NCBI GenBank assembly: GCA_024400115.1
Contig: JAKSNF010000005.1
Coordinates: forward strand, 30,755 to 94,754
Direction of reading: 5' to 3'
DNA: 64,000 bases
Source: Paludibacteraceae bacterium
GTDB lineage: Bacteria; Bacteroidota; Bacteroidia; Bacteroidales; Paludibacteraceae
Of the stretch, positions 34,555 to 43,109 are shown piece after piece. The translations under genes were made by a program, and so were the position numbers. The notes under the pieces are model-generated. The model had not been told where the DNA came from. It was given only the letters and a program-made list of their open reading frames with translations, and did not search any database. Position 1 is the first letter of the stretch. Every line of letters begins with the position of its first letter.

Positions 34555-34672
34555 CTTTTTCGGTCAAGTGACTCGATGAGGCTATAAATATTATTAATTC
34601 GCTATGTTGGGCAGTGGGGTCAAAGGTGCCTGTAAATGATGTCTGTCGGCATAGCCATAAAACAAATCTATA
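34555..34672 (+). promoter_or_regulatory. Candidate ribosomal-protein leader of rplM
   Basis: About 120 nt separate the promoter from rplM, long for this genome. The leader includes GTCAAGTGACTCGATGAGGC and the self-complementary ATGCTGT/GGCATAGCC-like words near 34600-34660. Ribosomal-protein operons are often autoregulated through such leaders. No specific fold was confirmed by reading. Confidence 0.4.
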
Positions 34673-35128
34673 ATGGATACATTAAGTTACAAAACAGTAT
34701 CGGCTAACAAGGCAACTGCTCAGAAGGAGTGGGTTGTAGTTGATGCTGAGGGCCAGATTCTTGGCCGTATGTGCACGAAGGTGGCTAAACTCCTTCGCGG
34801 CAAGTACAAACCCAGTTTCACTCCTAATGTGGACTGCGGTGACAACGTGATTATTGTCAATGCTGACAAGGTGATTATGACCGGTAACAAATGGGAAGGT
34901 CGCACTTATGTTCGCTACACCGGTTTCCCGGGTGGTCAACGTGAGATGACTCCTGCTCAATTGCTGGCTAAAGGTTCGGATCGCCTCATTAAGAAGGTGG
35001 TTAAGGGTATGCTCCCGAAGAATCGTCTGGGCAGTCAGTTGTTCAATAACCTGTATGTCTTTGCAGGTGCAGAGCACAATATGCAAGCTCAACAACCCAA
35101 ACAAATTGATATTAATACACTTAAATAA
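34673..35128 (+). CDS. rplM: 50S ribosomal protein L13
   Basis: The 151-aa protein has the L13 hallmarks WVVVDAEGQILGRMCTKVAK, LRGKYKPSFTPNVDCGD and VKGMLPKNRLG. It heads the conserved rplM-rpsI pair. Confidence 0.98.
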   Translation: MDTLSYKTVSANKATAQKEWVVVDAEGQILGRMCTKVAKLLRGKYKPSFTPNVDCGDNVIIVNADKVIMTGNKWEGRTYVRYTGFPGGQREMTPAQLLAKGSDRLIKKVVKGMLPKNRLGSQLFNNLYVFAGAEHNMQAQQPKQIDINTLK

Positions 35129-35140
35129 TAATTGAAGAAT

Positions 35141-35527
35141 ATGGAAACTATTAATGCATTAGGTCGTCGTAAAGCTGCTGTTGCACGCGTTTACGTTAAT
35201 GAGGGTGCCGGTAAGATTACGATTAACGGTCGTGACTTGGAGGTTTATTTCCCCGCTTCTATTCTTCAATTCATCGTTAAGCAACCCCTCAACAAACTCG
35301 GTGTTGCTGAGAAGTATGACATCAATGTCAACCTCGACGGTGGTGGTATTAAGGGTCAAGCCGAGGCTCTGCGTCTGGCTATCGCCCGTGCTCTTGTTAA
35401 AATTAATCCGGAAGACAAACCGGCTCTGAAGGCTGAAGGTTTCATGACTCGTGATGCTCGTGAAGTTGAGCGTAAGAAACCCGGTCAACCCAAAGCTCGT
35501 CGTCACTTCCAATTCAGTAAACGTTAA
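35141..35527 (+). CDS. rpsI: 30S ribosomal protein S9
   Basis: The 128-aa protein begins METINALGRRKAAVARVYV and ends with the tRNA-contacting basic tail ARRHFQFSKR. The ATG at 35141 is used; an upstream TTG adds three residues. It follows rplM by 12 nt. Confidence 0.98.
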   Translation: METINALGRRKAAVARVYVNEGAGKITINGRDLEVYFPASILQFIVKQPLNKLGVAEKYDINVNLDGGGIKGQAEALRLAIARALVKINPEDKPALKAEGFMTRDAREVERKKPGQPKARRHFQFSKR

Positions 35528-35538
35528 TATTTATTTAA

Positions 35539-35592
35539 TTCTATTAGATGCCCTGTCGCCTGTTTCCAGTCGCCGGTTGCCTACTAATAGAA
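35539..35592 (+). promoter_or_regulatory. Inverted repeat between rpsI and rpsB
   Basis: ATTCTATTAG (35539-35548) pairs with CTAATAGAAT (35583-35592), enclosing CTGTCGCCTGTTTCCAGTCG and CCGGTTGCC words. It could attenuate read-through into rpsB or control S2. There is no T-tract, so it is not a classic terminator. Confidence 0.5.
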
Positions 35593-35611
35593 TGCCAAAC
35601 ATCAAAACACA

Positions 35612-36469
35612 ATGAGAACAAATTTTGATCAACTTCTCGAAGCAGGTTGCCACTTTGGTCACCTCAAACGTAAATGGAATCCCGCTATGGCTCCTTACAT
35701 CTTTGCGGAGCGCAATGGTATTCACATTATCGACTTAAACAAAACCGTTGTTAAGATTGAAGAAGCCGCTGAGGCTTTGAAGAATATCGCTAAGTCCGGT
35801 CGCAAGATTCTCTTCGTAGGCACGAAGAAGCAAGCACAAGAAGTGCTCGCTGCTAAGGCTCAAGAGATTGGTATGCCGTACATCACCGAGCGTTGGGCTG
35901 GTGGTATGCTTACCAACTTCCCCACCATCCGTAAGGCCGTTAAGAAAATGACCACCATCGACAAGATGATGACCGACGGAACGTTCGATAACATCTCTAA
36001 ACGTGAGAAACTGCAAATCACTCGTCAACGCGAGAAACTGGAGAAGAACCTCGGTTCTATCGCTGACCTCACCCGTCTGCCCTCCGCTTTGTTCGTAGTG
36101 GACGTAATGAAAGAGCATATTGCTGTTGCTGAGGCTAATCGTCTGGGTATTCCTGTATTCGGTATCATTGATACCAACTCGGATCCCGCTCCGATTGATT
36201 TCGTTATTCCTGCTAACGACGATGCTACTAAGTCCATCGAGGTTATCCTCAATGCTGTAGCTGAAGCCATCAAGGAAGGTCTGGAAGAGCGTAAGGTAGA
36301 GAAAGCTGACGAAGATGCTGCTGCCGCTCAAGAAGAGGTTGTTGAAGAGGCTCCCGCTCCCAAGGAGCGCCGCACTCGCGTTCGCAAAGCTGCTCCCAAA
36401 GCAGAGCCCGAGAAAGTAGCTACTGCTGAAGCTCCCGTTGAGGCTCCCGTTGAAGAGAAAACTGAATAA
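35612..36469 (+). CDS. rpsB: 30S ribosomal protein S2
   Basis: The 285-aa protein has LLEAGCHFGHLKRKWNPAMA, FVGTKKQAQ, and ERWAGGMLTNFPTI as in S2. Residues from about 228 are an acidic/alanine-rich tail with a KKERRTRVRKAAPK-like basic patch, common in Bacteroidota S2. It precedes tsf, the usual order. Confidence 0.97.
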   Translation: MRTNFDQLLEAGCHFGHLKRKWNPAMAPYIFAERNGIHIIDLNKTVVKIEEAAEALKNIAKSGRKILFVGTKKQAQEVLAAKAQEIGMPYITERWAGGMLTNFPTIRKAVKKMTTIDKMMTDGTFDNISKREKLQITRQREKLEKNLGSIADLTRLPSALFVVDVMKEHIAVAEANRLGIPVFGIIDTNSDPAPIDFVIPANDDATKSIEVILNAVAEAIKEGLEERKVEKADEDAAAAQEEVVEEAPAPKERRTRVRKAAPKAEPEKVATAEAPVEAPVEEKTE

Positions 36470-36474
36470 TAATC

Positions 36475-36552
36475 TTTCAGCACGAAGTGCGGTCTAGCAG
36501 CGAAGCGGTCTTTCAGCCGCAGGCGGTCTTGCAGCACAGAGTGCGGTCTAAA
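36475..36552. repeat. Four tandem micro-hairpin units between rpsB and tsf
   Basis: Units: CAG-CAC-GAA-GTG-CGGTCT, CAG-C-GAA-G-CGGTCT, CAG-CC-GCA-GG-CGGTCT and CAG-CAC-AGA-GTG-CGGTCT. The family is the same as in lspA, here in a spacer immediately before the tsf start. Confidence 0.9.
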
Positions 36553-36562
36553 TAATACAATT

Positions 36563-37555
36563 ATGGCAAACATAACATTAGCTGATATTAAGAAACTGCG
36601 CGATATGACCGGCGCAGGTATGATGGACGTCAAGAAAGCCCTCACTGAAGCCGATGGCGACTTTGAGGTTGCTAAAGACCTCCTCCGTAAACGTGGTCAA
36701 GCGATTGCTGCTAAGCGTAGCGACCGTGAGGCTTCGGAAGGTTGCGTACTGGCTAAGGCCGAGAACGGCTTTGGCGCTATCGTAGCCGTTAAGTGCGAAA
36801 CTGACTTCGTGGCTAAGAATGCTGATTTCGTAGCAATGGTTAAGAAGATTCTTGACGCTGCTATGGAGCATAAGCCCGAGACTTTGGACGAACTCAAGGC
36901 CATCAAGATTGGTGATTTCACTACCGTTGATCTCGTTACCGAGCGTAGTGGTGTTACCGGTGAGAAGATGGAACTGAGCGATTACGCTTTCATCAAAGCC
37001 GCTAAGGTTGATGCTTATAACCACCTTGGAAATAAACTGTCCTCTCTCGTTGCTGCTGACGCTGCTGATGCTGACCAAGACACCGTTCACGGTGTGAACA
37101 TGCAAGTAGCTTCCATGAACCCCGTGGCTCTGGATGCTGACCATGTAGCCGCTGAGGTTAAGGACAAAGAGTTGGCTATCGCAATGGATAAGACCAAACA
37201 AGACGAGATTGCTAAGGCTGTTGAGAACGCTCTCCGCAAAGCCGGTATCAATCCCGCTCACGCAGACAGTGATGACCATATCGCTTCCAATACCGCTAAG
37301 GGTTGGTTGACCGAGGAGCAAGCTGAGACCGCACGTCAAATCCGTGCTACCGTTCCTGCTGAGGCTGAAGCTAACCTCAATATGAAGAAGATTGAGATGA
37401 TTGCCCAAGGTCGTCTGCAAAAGTTCCTGAAGGAATCGACACTCGTTGAGCAACAATATATCATGTCCGAGTCCAAAGAACTCGTGAAGGATGTATTGAA
37501 GAAAGCTAATGTCAACATCGTTGACTTCAAGCGCATCACGCTCAATCAAGAATAA
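36563..37555 (+). CDS. tsf: Elongation factor Ts
   Basis: EF-Ts recycles EF-Tu-GDP. The 330-aa protein starts MANITLADIKKLRDMTGAGM and has the N-terminal UBA-like helix, the conserved KCETDFVAKNADF core and the C-terminal module. The length is at the longer end but normal for the phylum. Confidence 0.97.
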   Translation: MANITLADIKKLRDMTGAGMMDVKKALTEADGDFEVAKDLLRKRGQAIAAKRSDREASEGCVLAKAENGFGAIVAVKCETDFVAKNADFVAMVKKILDAAMEHKPETLDELKAIKIGDFTTVDLVTERSGVTGEKMELSDYAFIKAAKVDAYNHLGNKLSSLVAADAADADQDTVHGVNMQVASMNPVALDADHVAAEVKDKELAIAMDKTKQDEIAKAVENALRKAGINPAHADSDDHIASNTAKGWLTEEQAETARQIRATVPAEAEANLNMKKIEMIAQGRLQKFLKESTLVEQQYIMSESKELVKDVLKKANVNIVDFKRITLNQE

Positions 37556-37562
37556 GATTACA

Positions 37563-37624
37563 AAATAGTTGAGGGTTTCAGCGCGGAGTCTCTAAACTCT
37601 ACACTCTAAACTCTCAACTATTTT
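37563..37624. terminator. Inverted repeat with a heptamer-filled loop after tsf
   Basis: AAAATAGTTGAG (37563-37574) and CTCAACTATTTT (37613-37624) are perfect complements. The 38-nt loop is filled with CTCTAAACTCTACACTC repeats. It ends right at the tRNA-Ala gene and probably separates the two transcripts. Confidence 0.65.
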
Positions 37625-37625
37625 G

Positions 37626-37702
37626 GGGGTATTAGCTCATCTGGCTAGAGCGCGACACTGGCAGTGTCGAGGTGAGCGGTTCGAGTCCGCTATACTCCAC
37701 CA
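37626..37702 (+). tRNA. tRNA-Ala(GGC), CCA encoded
   Basis: Acceptor stem GGGGTAT/ATACTCC includes the G3-U70 pair that identifies alanine tRNAs. The D arm is GCTC/GAGC, anticodon stem CGACA/TGTCG with loop CTGGCAG (anticodon GGC), T arm AGCGG-TTCGAGT-CCGCT, discriminator A and encoded CCA. A hairpin with a T run follows at 37705-37731. Confidence 0.97.
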
Positions 37703-37704
37703 AG

Positions 37705-37731
37705 CAACGGCTTATGGTCGTTGTTTTTTTT
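37705..37731 (+). terminator. Terminator after tRNA-Ala(GGC)
   Basis: CAACG/CGTTG stem followed by eight T residues. Confidence 0.7.
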
Positions 37732-38007
37732 GTGCTTCCGATAGGTGACGCCCTATGGGCGTGTCCGGCTGGTCTCACATAGCCCCTATCGAGCGAGCTC
37801 GTAGTGGCTTTGTGTTCCCACCCGCCTATCTGCCGATAGGTCACCTATCGTTCGCCCATCACCCTATTGTGGAGTCTATCGCCCTTTTGACCGGGTTCTC
37901 CCTCGTTCGCTTCGCTCTCTCTGTCGATCTGCGCCTACGGCTTGTGCGAGTCCGCTCTCTCAGTCGATCTGCGCCTACGGCTTGTGCGAGTCCGCTATAC
38001 TCCACCA
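37732..38007. repeat. Duplicated tRNA 3' end and hairpin-rich insert
   Basis: The last 21 nt of the tRNA gene (37682-37702) recur exactly at 37987-38007, 305 bp downstream. The intervening DNA holds a 34-bp tandem duplication (37923-37956 and 37963-37996, period 40), the palindrome CGATAGGT-C-ACCTATCG and the hairpin CGCCC-TAT-GGGCG. No convincing gene is present. The arrangement resembles an attachment-site duplication left by an integrated element that has since been lost. Confidence 0.7.
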
Positions 38008-38032
38008 AGAGACCTTCGGGTCTCTTTTTTTT
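38008..38032 (+). terminator. Terminator after the duplicated tRNA end
   Basis: AGAGACC-TTCG-GGTCTCT with a tetraloop and a run of T: a textbook intrinsic terminator. Confidence 0.9.
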
Positions 38033-38115
38033 CTGCCAAATTGTCAGTACTGACATGTATTTTGGCAGAAATATGCCTTTGGCACACCTTTTGTCATATA
38101 TTTAGCGAAAGCCAA

Positions 38116-38176
38116 TCTTTCAGCGAAGCGGTCCTTCAGTCCCGTAGGGACGGTCCTACAGGTCGAAGGCCGGTCA
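38116..38176. repeat. Three micro-hairpin units upstream of dnaK
   Basis: CAG-C-GAA-G-CGGTCC, CAG-TCCC-GTA-GGGA-CGGTCC and CAG-GTC-GAA-GGC-CGGTC, ending 36 nt before the dnaK start. No clear promoter or CIRCE-type operator was found in the spacer from 38033. Confidence 0.88.
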
Positions 38177-38211
38177 AAAAACGAAGTTAAACAAATTAAA
38201 ATTATAAAGCT

Positions 38212-40125
38212 ATGAGTAAAATTATTGGAATCGACCTGGGAACAACGAACTCCTGCGTCGCAGTTATGGAAGGAAATGAACCTATTGTTATTGCTAACTC
38301 CGAAGGTAAGCGTACCACGCCCTCTGTCATCGGTTTTGTTGACGGTGGCGAGCGTAAGGTGGGCGACCCCGCTAAGCGTCAAGCAATCACTAATCCTACG
38401 AAGACCGTGAACTCTATCAAACGTTTCATGGGTGAGACCTATGATCGTCTGTCGAACGAGGTCGCACGCGTTCCTTATAAAGTAGTTAAGGGAGACAACA
38501 ACACGCCTCGCGTAGATATTGATGGTCGTCTCTACACTCCGCAAGAGATCTCTGCTATCATTCTGCAAAAGATGAAGAAGACTGCTGAGGATTACCTTGG
38601 CACCGAAGTCACGGACGCTGTTATCACCGTTCCTGCTTACTTCAACGACAGCCAACGTCAGGCTACTAAGGAAGCCGGTGAGATTGCCGGTCTGAACGTA
38701 CGCCGTATCGTGAACGAGCCTACGGCTGCTGCCTTGGCTTATGGCTTAGACAAAGCCAATAAGGACATGAAGATCGTAGTCTTCGACTGCGGTGGTGGTA
38801 CCCACGATGTAAGCGTGCTTGAGTTAGGTGATGGCGTGTTTGAGGTAAAGGCTACCGATGGTGATACCCACCTCGGTGGTGACGACTTCGACCATCGTAT
38901 TATTGACTGGCTCGTTAGCGAGTTTAAGAACGAGAACGGCGGTGCCGACTTGACCTCTGACCCGATGGCTATGCAACGCCTCAAAGAGGCTGCTGAGAAG
39001 GCTAAGATTGAGCTTTCTAACACCACCTCTACCGAGATTAACTTGCCCTATATCATGCCCGTTAACGGTGTTCCGGCTCACCTCGTGAAGACCCTGACTC
39101 GCGCTAAGTTCGAGCAACTTATTGACGACCTGATTCAACGTACTATCGCTCCTTGCCGTACCGCTTTGCAGAATGCCGGCATGAGCACTTCCGATATTGA
39201 CGAGGTTATCCTCGTGGGTGGTTCGACCCGTATTCCGGCTATCCAAGCCGCAGTAGAGAAGTTCTTCGGCAAAGCTCCGTCAAAGGGTGTTAACCCCGAT
39301 GAGGTTGTTGCTGTCGGTGCTGCCATCCAAGGTGGTGTGTTGACGGGTGAGGTGAAGGACGTGCTCTTGCTGGACGTAACTCCGCTGAGCCTCGGTATTG
39401 AGACCATGGGTGGTGTGATGACCAAGATGATTGAGGCTAATACCACTATCCCGACTAAGAAATCCGAGATCTTCACGACGGCTGTGGATAATCAACCTTC
39501 TGTTGAGATTAAAGTCCTGCAAGGTGAACGCCCGATGGCAGCTCAGAATAAGCAAATCGGTATCTTCCATCTCGACGGTATCATGCCCGCTCACCGTGGC
39601 GAACCGCAAATCGAGGTTACGTTCGATATTGACGCTAATGGTATCCTCAATGTCACCGCTAAGGATAAAGCTACCGGTAAGGAGCAGAAGATCCGCATCG
39701 AGGCTTCGAGCGGTCTGAGCGATGAGGAGATCAAACGCATGAAAGCCGAAGCAGAGGCTAATGCCGAAGCCGATAAGCGCGAGAAAGAGCGTATCGACAA
39801 ACTGAACAAGGCTGACGGTCTTATCTTCCAAACCGAGAAACAACTCAAGGAGTTCGGTGATAAGATTCCTGCTGCGAAGAAAACGCCTATTGAGGACGCT
39901 CTGAAGGAACTCAAGGACGCTTATGAGAAGAAAGACGCTGACGCCTGCGAGGCTGCTTCTACCAAACTGACTAACGCTTTCCAAGCTGCCAGTCAAGAGA
40001 TGTACAACGCTGCTAACGCTCAACCCGGTGGTGCACAAGCAGGACCTCAACCCGGTCAAGGTGCACAAGGCGACAATAACGCCAATAAGGATGCCGAGGA
40101 CGTTGACTTCGAGGAAGTGAAGTAA
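38212..40125 (+). CDS. dnaK: Molecular chaperone DnaK
   Basis: The 637-aa Hsp70 has [18 protein letters not shown], the ATPase core, the [18 protein letters not shown] linker region and the substrate-binding domain, ending in a G/Q/A-rich tail and EDVDFEEVK. The phosphate-2 loop reads [15 protein letters not shown] where most Hsp70s read DLGGGTFDVS, so it has a Cys and a His at usually Leu and Phe positions. No dnaJ or grpE is adjacent. A bidirectional terminator separates it from pfp. Confidence 0.97.
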   Translation: MSKIIGIDLGTTNSCVAVMEGNEPIVIANSEGKRTTPSVIGFVDGGERKVGDPAKRQAITNPTKTVNSIKRFMGETYDRLSNEVARVPYKVVKGDNNTPRVDIDGRLYTPQEISAIILQKMKKTAEDYLGTEVTDAVITVPAYFNDSQRQATKEAGEIAGLNVRRIVNEPTAAALAYGLDKANKDMKIVVFDCGGGTHDVSVLELGDGVFEVKATDGDTHLGGDDFDHRIIDWLVSEFKNENGGADLTSDPMAMQRLKEAAEKAKIELSNTTSTEINLPYIMPVNGVPAHLVKTLTRAKFEQLIDDLIQRTIAPCRTALQNAGMSTSDIDEVILVGGSTRIPAIQAAVEKFFGKAPSKGVNPDEVVAVGAAIQGGVLTGEVKDVLLLDVTPLSLGIETMGGVMTKMIEANTTIPTKKSEIFTTAVDNQPSVEIKVLQGERPMAAQNKQIGIFHLDGIMPAHRGEPQIEVTFDIDANGILNVTAKDKATGKEQKIRIEASSGLSDEEIKRMKAEAEANAEADKREKERIDKLNKADGLIFQTEKQLKEFGDKIPAAKKTPIEDALKELKDAYEKKDADACEAASTKLTNAFQAASQEMYNAANAQPGGAQAGPQPGQGAQGDNNANKDAEDVDFEEVK

Positions 40126-40173
40126 GTCCTTAGGTAAAGGAATAAGGATAAAGGAAAAAGACCTTAGTATATT

Positions 40174-40205
40174 AAAAAAAGCGGAGCTCTTGCCCCGCTT
40201 TTTTT
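40174..40205. terminator. Bidirectional terminator between dnaK and pfp
   Basis: AAAAAAAGCGG and CCGCTTTTTTT form a symmetric A/T-flanked hairpin that can stop both converging transcripts. Confidence 0.92.
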
Positions 40206-40208
40206 ATG

Positions 40209-41873
40209 TTACATCGGATGCTCAAGCTTGAGCGTCTTGGTGGGTTGATCACAAACCTCGGTTGGACCGTAGTACTGTATGGGACCCGGATAGATATAAC
40301 TCGTGTTAGCGTCTGCCCACTCAGCGCGGTGTTGCTCTAAGAACAAGAAGGGAGCACCGTCCAGACGAACGAGGGCTTTTTGGATAACGGGTTTCATCTT
40401 TCCGTTACGGTGCTCCATGTTCATCATCATCGTGATGGGGCAACCTCCGGCAATCCACTCGGTATGCGGTTGCGCTAAGTTACGTACCACAGCCATATAA
40501 CCGGTCTTACCGGCAGCAATGAGTTGCGTAGCGGTCATACCTAAACTATAGCAGTAGTCGGCATCGAAATTAGACGGGATAGCGCAACGTCCTTCGTAAC
40601 CGAAGAAGTGGTTAATAGAACTGAACTTACCCTTATATTCGCCGGCAGCTTTGAGCTGAGCAAGACGTTTGCTAACCATCTCAATCAGCAGTTTTTCGGT
40701 CTCAATCTGACTAACCATCACGTTTCCGTGAGGATCACGATCCAGCGTTAACTGACGAGCAATACCCTTCGGCAACGAGCGATAGAGTTCGCAACTGGCA
40801 GGAGTGAGCATGTTCTTAACGTACTCGCGCTTAGCGTCATCGCCTTCGAGAGCGGTGAACTCCTCGTTATTGGCAAGTAGGTCGTTCAGCTCTTGGATAA
40901 GCACACGCATGGCGGGGATAAACTCAATCAGACCTTCCGGAATGAGTACCGTACCGAAGTTCAAACCGGCATTAGCACGTGCTACAATAACAGCGGCAAT
41001 CTGATTAACGACATCATTGAGGGTCATGTTCTTAGCCTCAACCTCCTCGGAGATAAGGCATACGTTCGGTTGACTTTGCAGGGCGCACTCCAAAGCGATA
41101 TGGCTGGCGCTACGACCCATCAGGCGGATGAAGTGCCAGTATTTACAAGCCGAGTTGGCGTCGCGTTGGATATTACCAATCAGTTCCGAATAGGTCTTAC
41201 AAGCAGTGTCAAAACCGAAACTGGTCTCAATGAACTCGTTCTTGAGGTCACCATCAATCGTCTTCGGGCAACCAATCACTTGGATACCACATTGCTTTTG
41301 GAGGTAGTACTCTGCCAAGACGCAAGCGTTCGTGTTTGAATCGTCACCACCGATGATAACGATAGCCTTGATGCCGAGTTTTTGGCAAATCTCGATACCC
41401 TTATCGAACTGCCAAGTCTCTTCCAGTTTGGTACGACCCGAACCGATAATATCGAAACCACCTGTATTGCGGTATTCGTCAATCACTTTGGCGGTGAGCT
41501 CAACATAGTCGTGCTCAATCAGACCGCTCGGACCTCCTTTGAAACCATATAGCTTGTTGTTGGGGTTGATACGTTGCAGACCGTCAAACAAACCGCAAAT
41601 AACGTTGTGCCCACCGGGAGCTTGACCACCCGAAAGGATAACGCCCACATTGAAAGTATCTGCCGTCTGTTGATTGCCTGCGGAGGCACCCGGCTCCAAC
41701 GTAATCACCGGCATACCGTAGGTGTTGGGGAAGAGGGCTTTGATTTGTTCTTGGTCGGCTACGGATTCGGTAGCTTGACCTTCTACTAATTGTACGTTCC
41801 CGGTGAGGGCAACGGGCATCTTCGGCTGATAAGCCTGACGTGCTTCTTGAAGAGGAGATTTTAACATTGTCAT
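40209..41873 (-). CDS. pfp: Diphosphate--fructose-6-phosphate 1-phosphotransferase
   Basis: PFP uses pyrophosphate instead of ATP to phosphorylate fructose 6-phosphate, and is reversible. The 554-aa protein resembles the long PFP class: [11 protein letters not shown], the GGDDSNTN segment where the GGDD motif marks PPi rather than ATP use, and [10 protein letters not shown] with the catalytic aspartate. ATG at 41873 follows the promoter at 41930-41961 by a 57-nt leader; longer frames would reach past the promoter. Confidence 0.95.
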   Translation of the reverse strand: MTMLKSPLQEARQAYQPKMPVALTGNVQLVEGQATESVADQEQIKALFPNTYGMPVITLEPGASAGNQQTADTFNVGVILSGGQAPGGHNVICGLFDGLQRINPNNKLYGFKGGPSGLIEHDYVELTAKVIDEYRNTGGFDIIGSGRTKLEETWQFDKGIEICQKLGIKAIVIIGGDDSNTNACVLAEYYLQKQCGIQVIGCPKTIDGDLKNEFIETSFGFDTACKTYSELIGNIQRDANSACKYWHFIRLMGRSASHIALECALQSQPNVCLISEEVEAKNMTLNDVVNQIAAVIVARANAGLNFGTVLIPEGLIEFIPAMRVLIQELNDLLANNEEFTALEGDDAKREYVKNMLTPASCELYRSLPKGIARQLTLDRDPHGNVMVSQIETEKLLIEMVSKRLAQLKAAGEYKGKFSSINHFFGYEGRCAIPSNFDADYCYSLGMTATQLIAAGKTGYMAVVRNLAQPHTEWIAGGCPITMMMNMEHRNGKMKPVIQKALVRLDGAPFLFLEQHRAEWADANTSYIYPGPIQYYGPTEVCDQPTKTLKLEHPM

Positions 41874-41929
41874 ATTATTTATTTTTTGATTGTTCGTTAC
41901 ATTCACTATTGAACCGCCTTTTTCGGCTG

Positions 41930-41961
41930 CAAAGATACAACAATTTTTTGACTTATGCAAG
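41930..41961 (-). promoter_or_regulatory. Promoter for pfp
   Basis: Minus strand: CTTG (41961-41958) as a weak -33, a 20-nt spacer and TATCTTTG (41937-41930). Confidence 0.8.
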
Positions 41962-42002
41962 ATTTGCAAATAATATTTGCTTAATTTTATCGTTTTCCTA
42001 TG

Positions 42003-42740
42003 TCAAAAGCACCTAAATAAACTCTTTGCCCAATATGAGAATGGAATCTCAAATATAGCAACAATAATTTTAATAATATAAGTTGTTATAGATAACTCAA
42101 AATAAATACTCCAACCAATAGGGAATTGAGTGTTAAACCACGCTATGCCGGTAGTTTGATATAATGTCGCGAAGGATATACACAAACCGGTGAAGAAAAA
42201 TGAATCAAACAATTGACTGATCCATGTGGAGAATTGAGCTCTCAACCAAATTTTCTTAGTATATTTACGAATAAATGCATATAACCATACATTCATACGG
42301 TTGCTACAGAAATAGGATATTAATGATGCTAATACGATAGCTCCCGCCGCTCCAAAGACCTGACAGAATGCTTCGTGATTGCCCCCTTCCGGTCCTTCGG
42401 GACAATTAAAACGCATTGAGAACCAACTGATGATAACAACGGATATTGCTGCAAAGAAACCAATAGACACCGATTTCTTCGCTATATCTTGCCCATAATT
42501 CTCGCTCAGTATATCTTGTACTAATGCCAAACTGACAAAAGCCACGTTACCGAGTGAGACGGTCAACCCAAACATATTACAGAACGAGTTGACTTCCAGA
42601 TTAGCGAATACGGTGATGAATGCTGCCCAAGCAAACAATCCGGCCTTACCCCAAAATTTAAAACTCAGGATTACTCCTAAAAAAGAAATGAGTATCTGTA
42701 GAAATAGCAGACACTCATTAGATAATAATAAATTTGTCAT
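42003..42740 (-). CDS. VUT family queuosine-precursor transporter
   Basis: The 245-aa integral membrane protein has about six hydrophobic segments and the VUT/YhhQ-type stretches LVQDILSENYGQDIAKKSV and FSTWISQLFDSFFFTG. YhhQ-type proteins import queuosine precursors for tRNA modification. The call is strengthened by a probable preQ1 riboswitch directly in front of the start. The protein stands alone between pfp and a divergent lipoprotein gene. Confidence 0.92.
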   Translation of the reverse strand: MTNLLLSNECLLFLQILISFLGVILSFKFWGKAGLFAWAAFITVFANLEVNSFCNMFGLTVSLGNVAFVSLALVQDILSENYGQDIAKKSVSIGFFAAISVVIISWFSMRFNCPEGPEGGNHEAFCQVFGAAGAIVLASLISYFCSNRMNVWLYAFIRKYTKKIWLRAQFSTWISQLFDSFFFTGLCISFATLYQTTGIAWFNTQFPIGWSIYFELSITTYIIKIIVAIFEIPFSYWAKSLFRCF

Positions 42741-42750
42741 GCTCTTTATG

Positions 42751-42792
42751 TTTTAATTTATTTTGCGGAGGATTACAAGCCTAGAACTCCGC
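42751..42792 (-). promoter_or_regulatory. Probable preQ1-I riboswitch
   Basis: On the minus strand the leader reads GCGGAG-TTCTAG-..-CCTCCGC followed by an A-rich AAAATAAATTAA tail, then the ATG 10 nt later. The P1 stem GCGGAG/CTCCGC, the TTCTAG loop entry and the A-rich 3' tail that docks into P1 are the features of the class I preQ1 aptamer. The tail overlaps the translation start region, so control is probably translational. It fits the downstream queuosine-precursor transporter. Confidence 0.82.
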
Positions 42793-42818
42793 ATTTTCTT
42801 TCGTTCCGAAATCGAGTG

Positions 42819-42850
42819 CAAAGGTACTGCTTTTTTTCGAATTATGCAAA
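42819..42850 (-). promoter_or_regulatory. Promoter for the VUT transporter
   Basis: Minus strand: TTTG (42850-42847), a 20-nt spacer and TACCTTTG (42826-42819). The riboswitch starts about 27 nt downstream. Confidence 0.9.
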
Positions 42851-43039
42851 CATTTAGCGGAAATTTTTGCGGTTTACCGCAGATTTTTCCGATAGCATTT
42901 GCATTTAACCTGTTTCTTTGACCTAAAGAGGTTATTTATTTTTCATTTCAACTCTCCCTGTATGGAACATCACCGAGCTGTGTGGCTATGAGCCAAAAGG
43001 CGATATTTTTCAGAAAAATCAACTTTTTATGCTCTGAAA

Positions 43040-43071
43040 TTTGCACATATCAAAAAAAAATTGTAATTTTG
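43040..43071 (+). promoter_or_regulatory. Promoter for the deiminase-like lipoprotein
   Basis: TTTG (43040-43043), a 20-nt spacer and TAATTTTG (43064-43071). The 170 nt between this and the divergent VUT promoter hold no gene. Confidence 0.9.
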
Positions 43072-43109
43072 CAGTTGAAATTAATGCAAAATATAAATCC
43101 CTATCAATT

